Shown one piece after another: positions 5,672-5,703 of a stretch of 5,703 nt of DNA. The stretch's first letter is position 1, and the number at the start of each line of letters is the position of its first letter. The notes below the pieces were generated by a model. It did not search any database, was not told the DNA's origin, and saw only the letters and a list, made by a program, of their open reading frames with translations. The translations under genes were made by a program, and so were the position numbers. Source of the stretch: Collinsella aerofaciens. GTDB taxonomy: Bacteria > Actinomycetota > Coriobacteriia > Coriobacteriales > Coriobacteriaceae. The stretch covers positions 1 through 5,703 of the forward strand of contig RPYR01000021.1 of assembly GCA_008671285.1 (NCBI GenBank). Direction: 5' to 3'.

Positions 5672-5701
5672 CGTTATGGTCATTATAACGTCTTATACGT
5701 T
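5672..5701 (-). promoter_or_regulatory. Promoter -10 box with overlapping inverted repeats, likely operator of the PTS operon
   Basis: The minus strand has a perfect TATAAT (5687-5682), which would place the transcription start near 5674 and give a leader of about 19 nt before the EIIAB start. Two inverted repeats cover it: CGTTAT-N7-ATAACG (5672-5690) and AACGT-N5-ACGTT (5687-5701), which share the AACG at 5687-5690. The second contains a GT-N5-AC arrangement of the kind bound by GntR-family repressors, which control many deglycase and sugar operons. The -35 box would fall beyond the window edge, so the promoter is only partly visible. Confidence 0.6.
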
Positions 5702-5703
5702 GC

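Noticed and set aside
4885..5688. Plus-strand frame of 267 codons opposite EIIAB
   Set aside because: Antisense shadow; the minus strand carries both phospho-histidine motifs and a strong ribosome binding site.

Overview
The window looks like a piece of a GC-rich Gram-positive gut actinobacterium, most plausibly Collinsella or a close Coriobacteriia relative. That guess rests on the high GC content, the strong AGGAGG-type ribosome binding sites, the mannose-family PTS with a fused EIIA-EIIB subunit, and palindromic intergenic elements of a style I associate with that genus. The genus is an inference and not proven here. All six recognisable genes lie on the minus strand, so the window reads from right to left.

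Right part (5703 to 1806): one transcription unit. It starts with a -10 box set among inverted repeats (5672-5701). It then encodes a complete mannose-family PTS permease: EIIAB (5655-4732), EIIC (4695-3901) and EIID (3887-3054). A 199-bp structured gap follows, then a SIS-domain phosphosugar enzyme of the FrlB/GfrF deglycase type (2854-1871). The unit ends at a strong rho-independent terminator (1836-1806). The simplest reading is that the PTS imports and phosphorylates a sugar or sugar-amine conjugate, and the SIS enzyme cleaves or isomerises the phosphorylated product. By analogy with fructoselysine/glucoselysine operons the substrate may be an Amadori-type compound, but the sequence does not settle this.

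Left part (1710 to 1): a HAD-family phosphatase/phosphomutase of the beta-phosphoglucomutase type (1710-1081) with a palindrome directly against its ribosome binding site. Next comes a 356-bp gap holding a long imperfect palindrome (864-983), a weaker hairpin and a candidate promoter. Last is a YitT-family membrane protein (724 to beyond base 1), whose C-terminal end is cut off by the window edge.

The genes themselves belong to known families. The less explained material is the non-coding DNA: the 120-bp palindrome, the run of hairpins between EIID and the SIS gene, the palindrome abutting the HAD ribosome binding site, and the overlapping inverted repeats at the PTS promoter.
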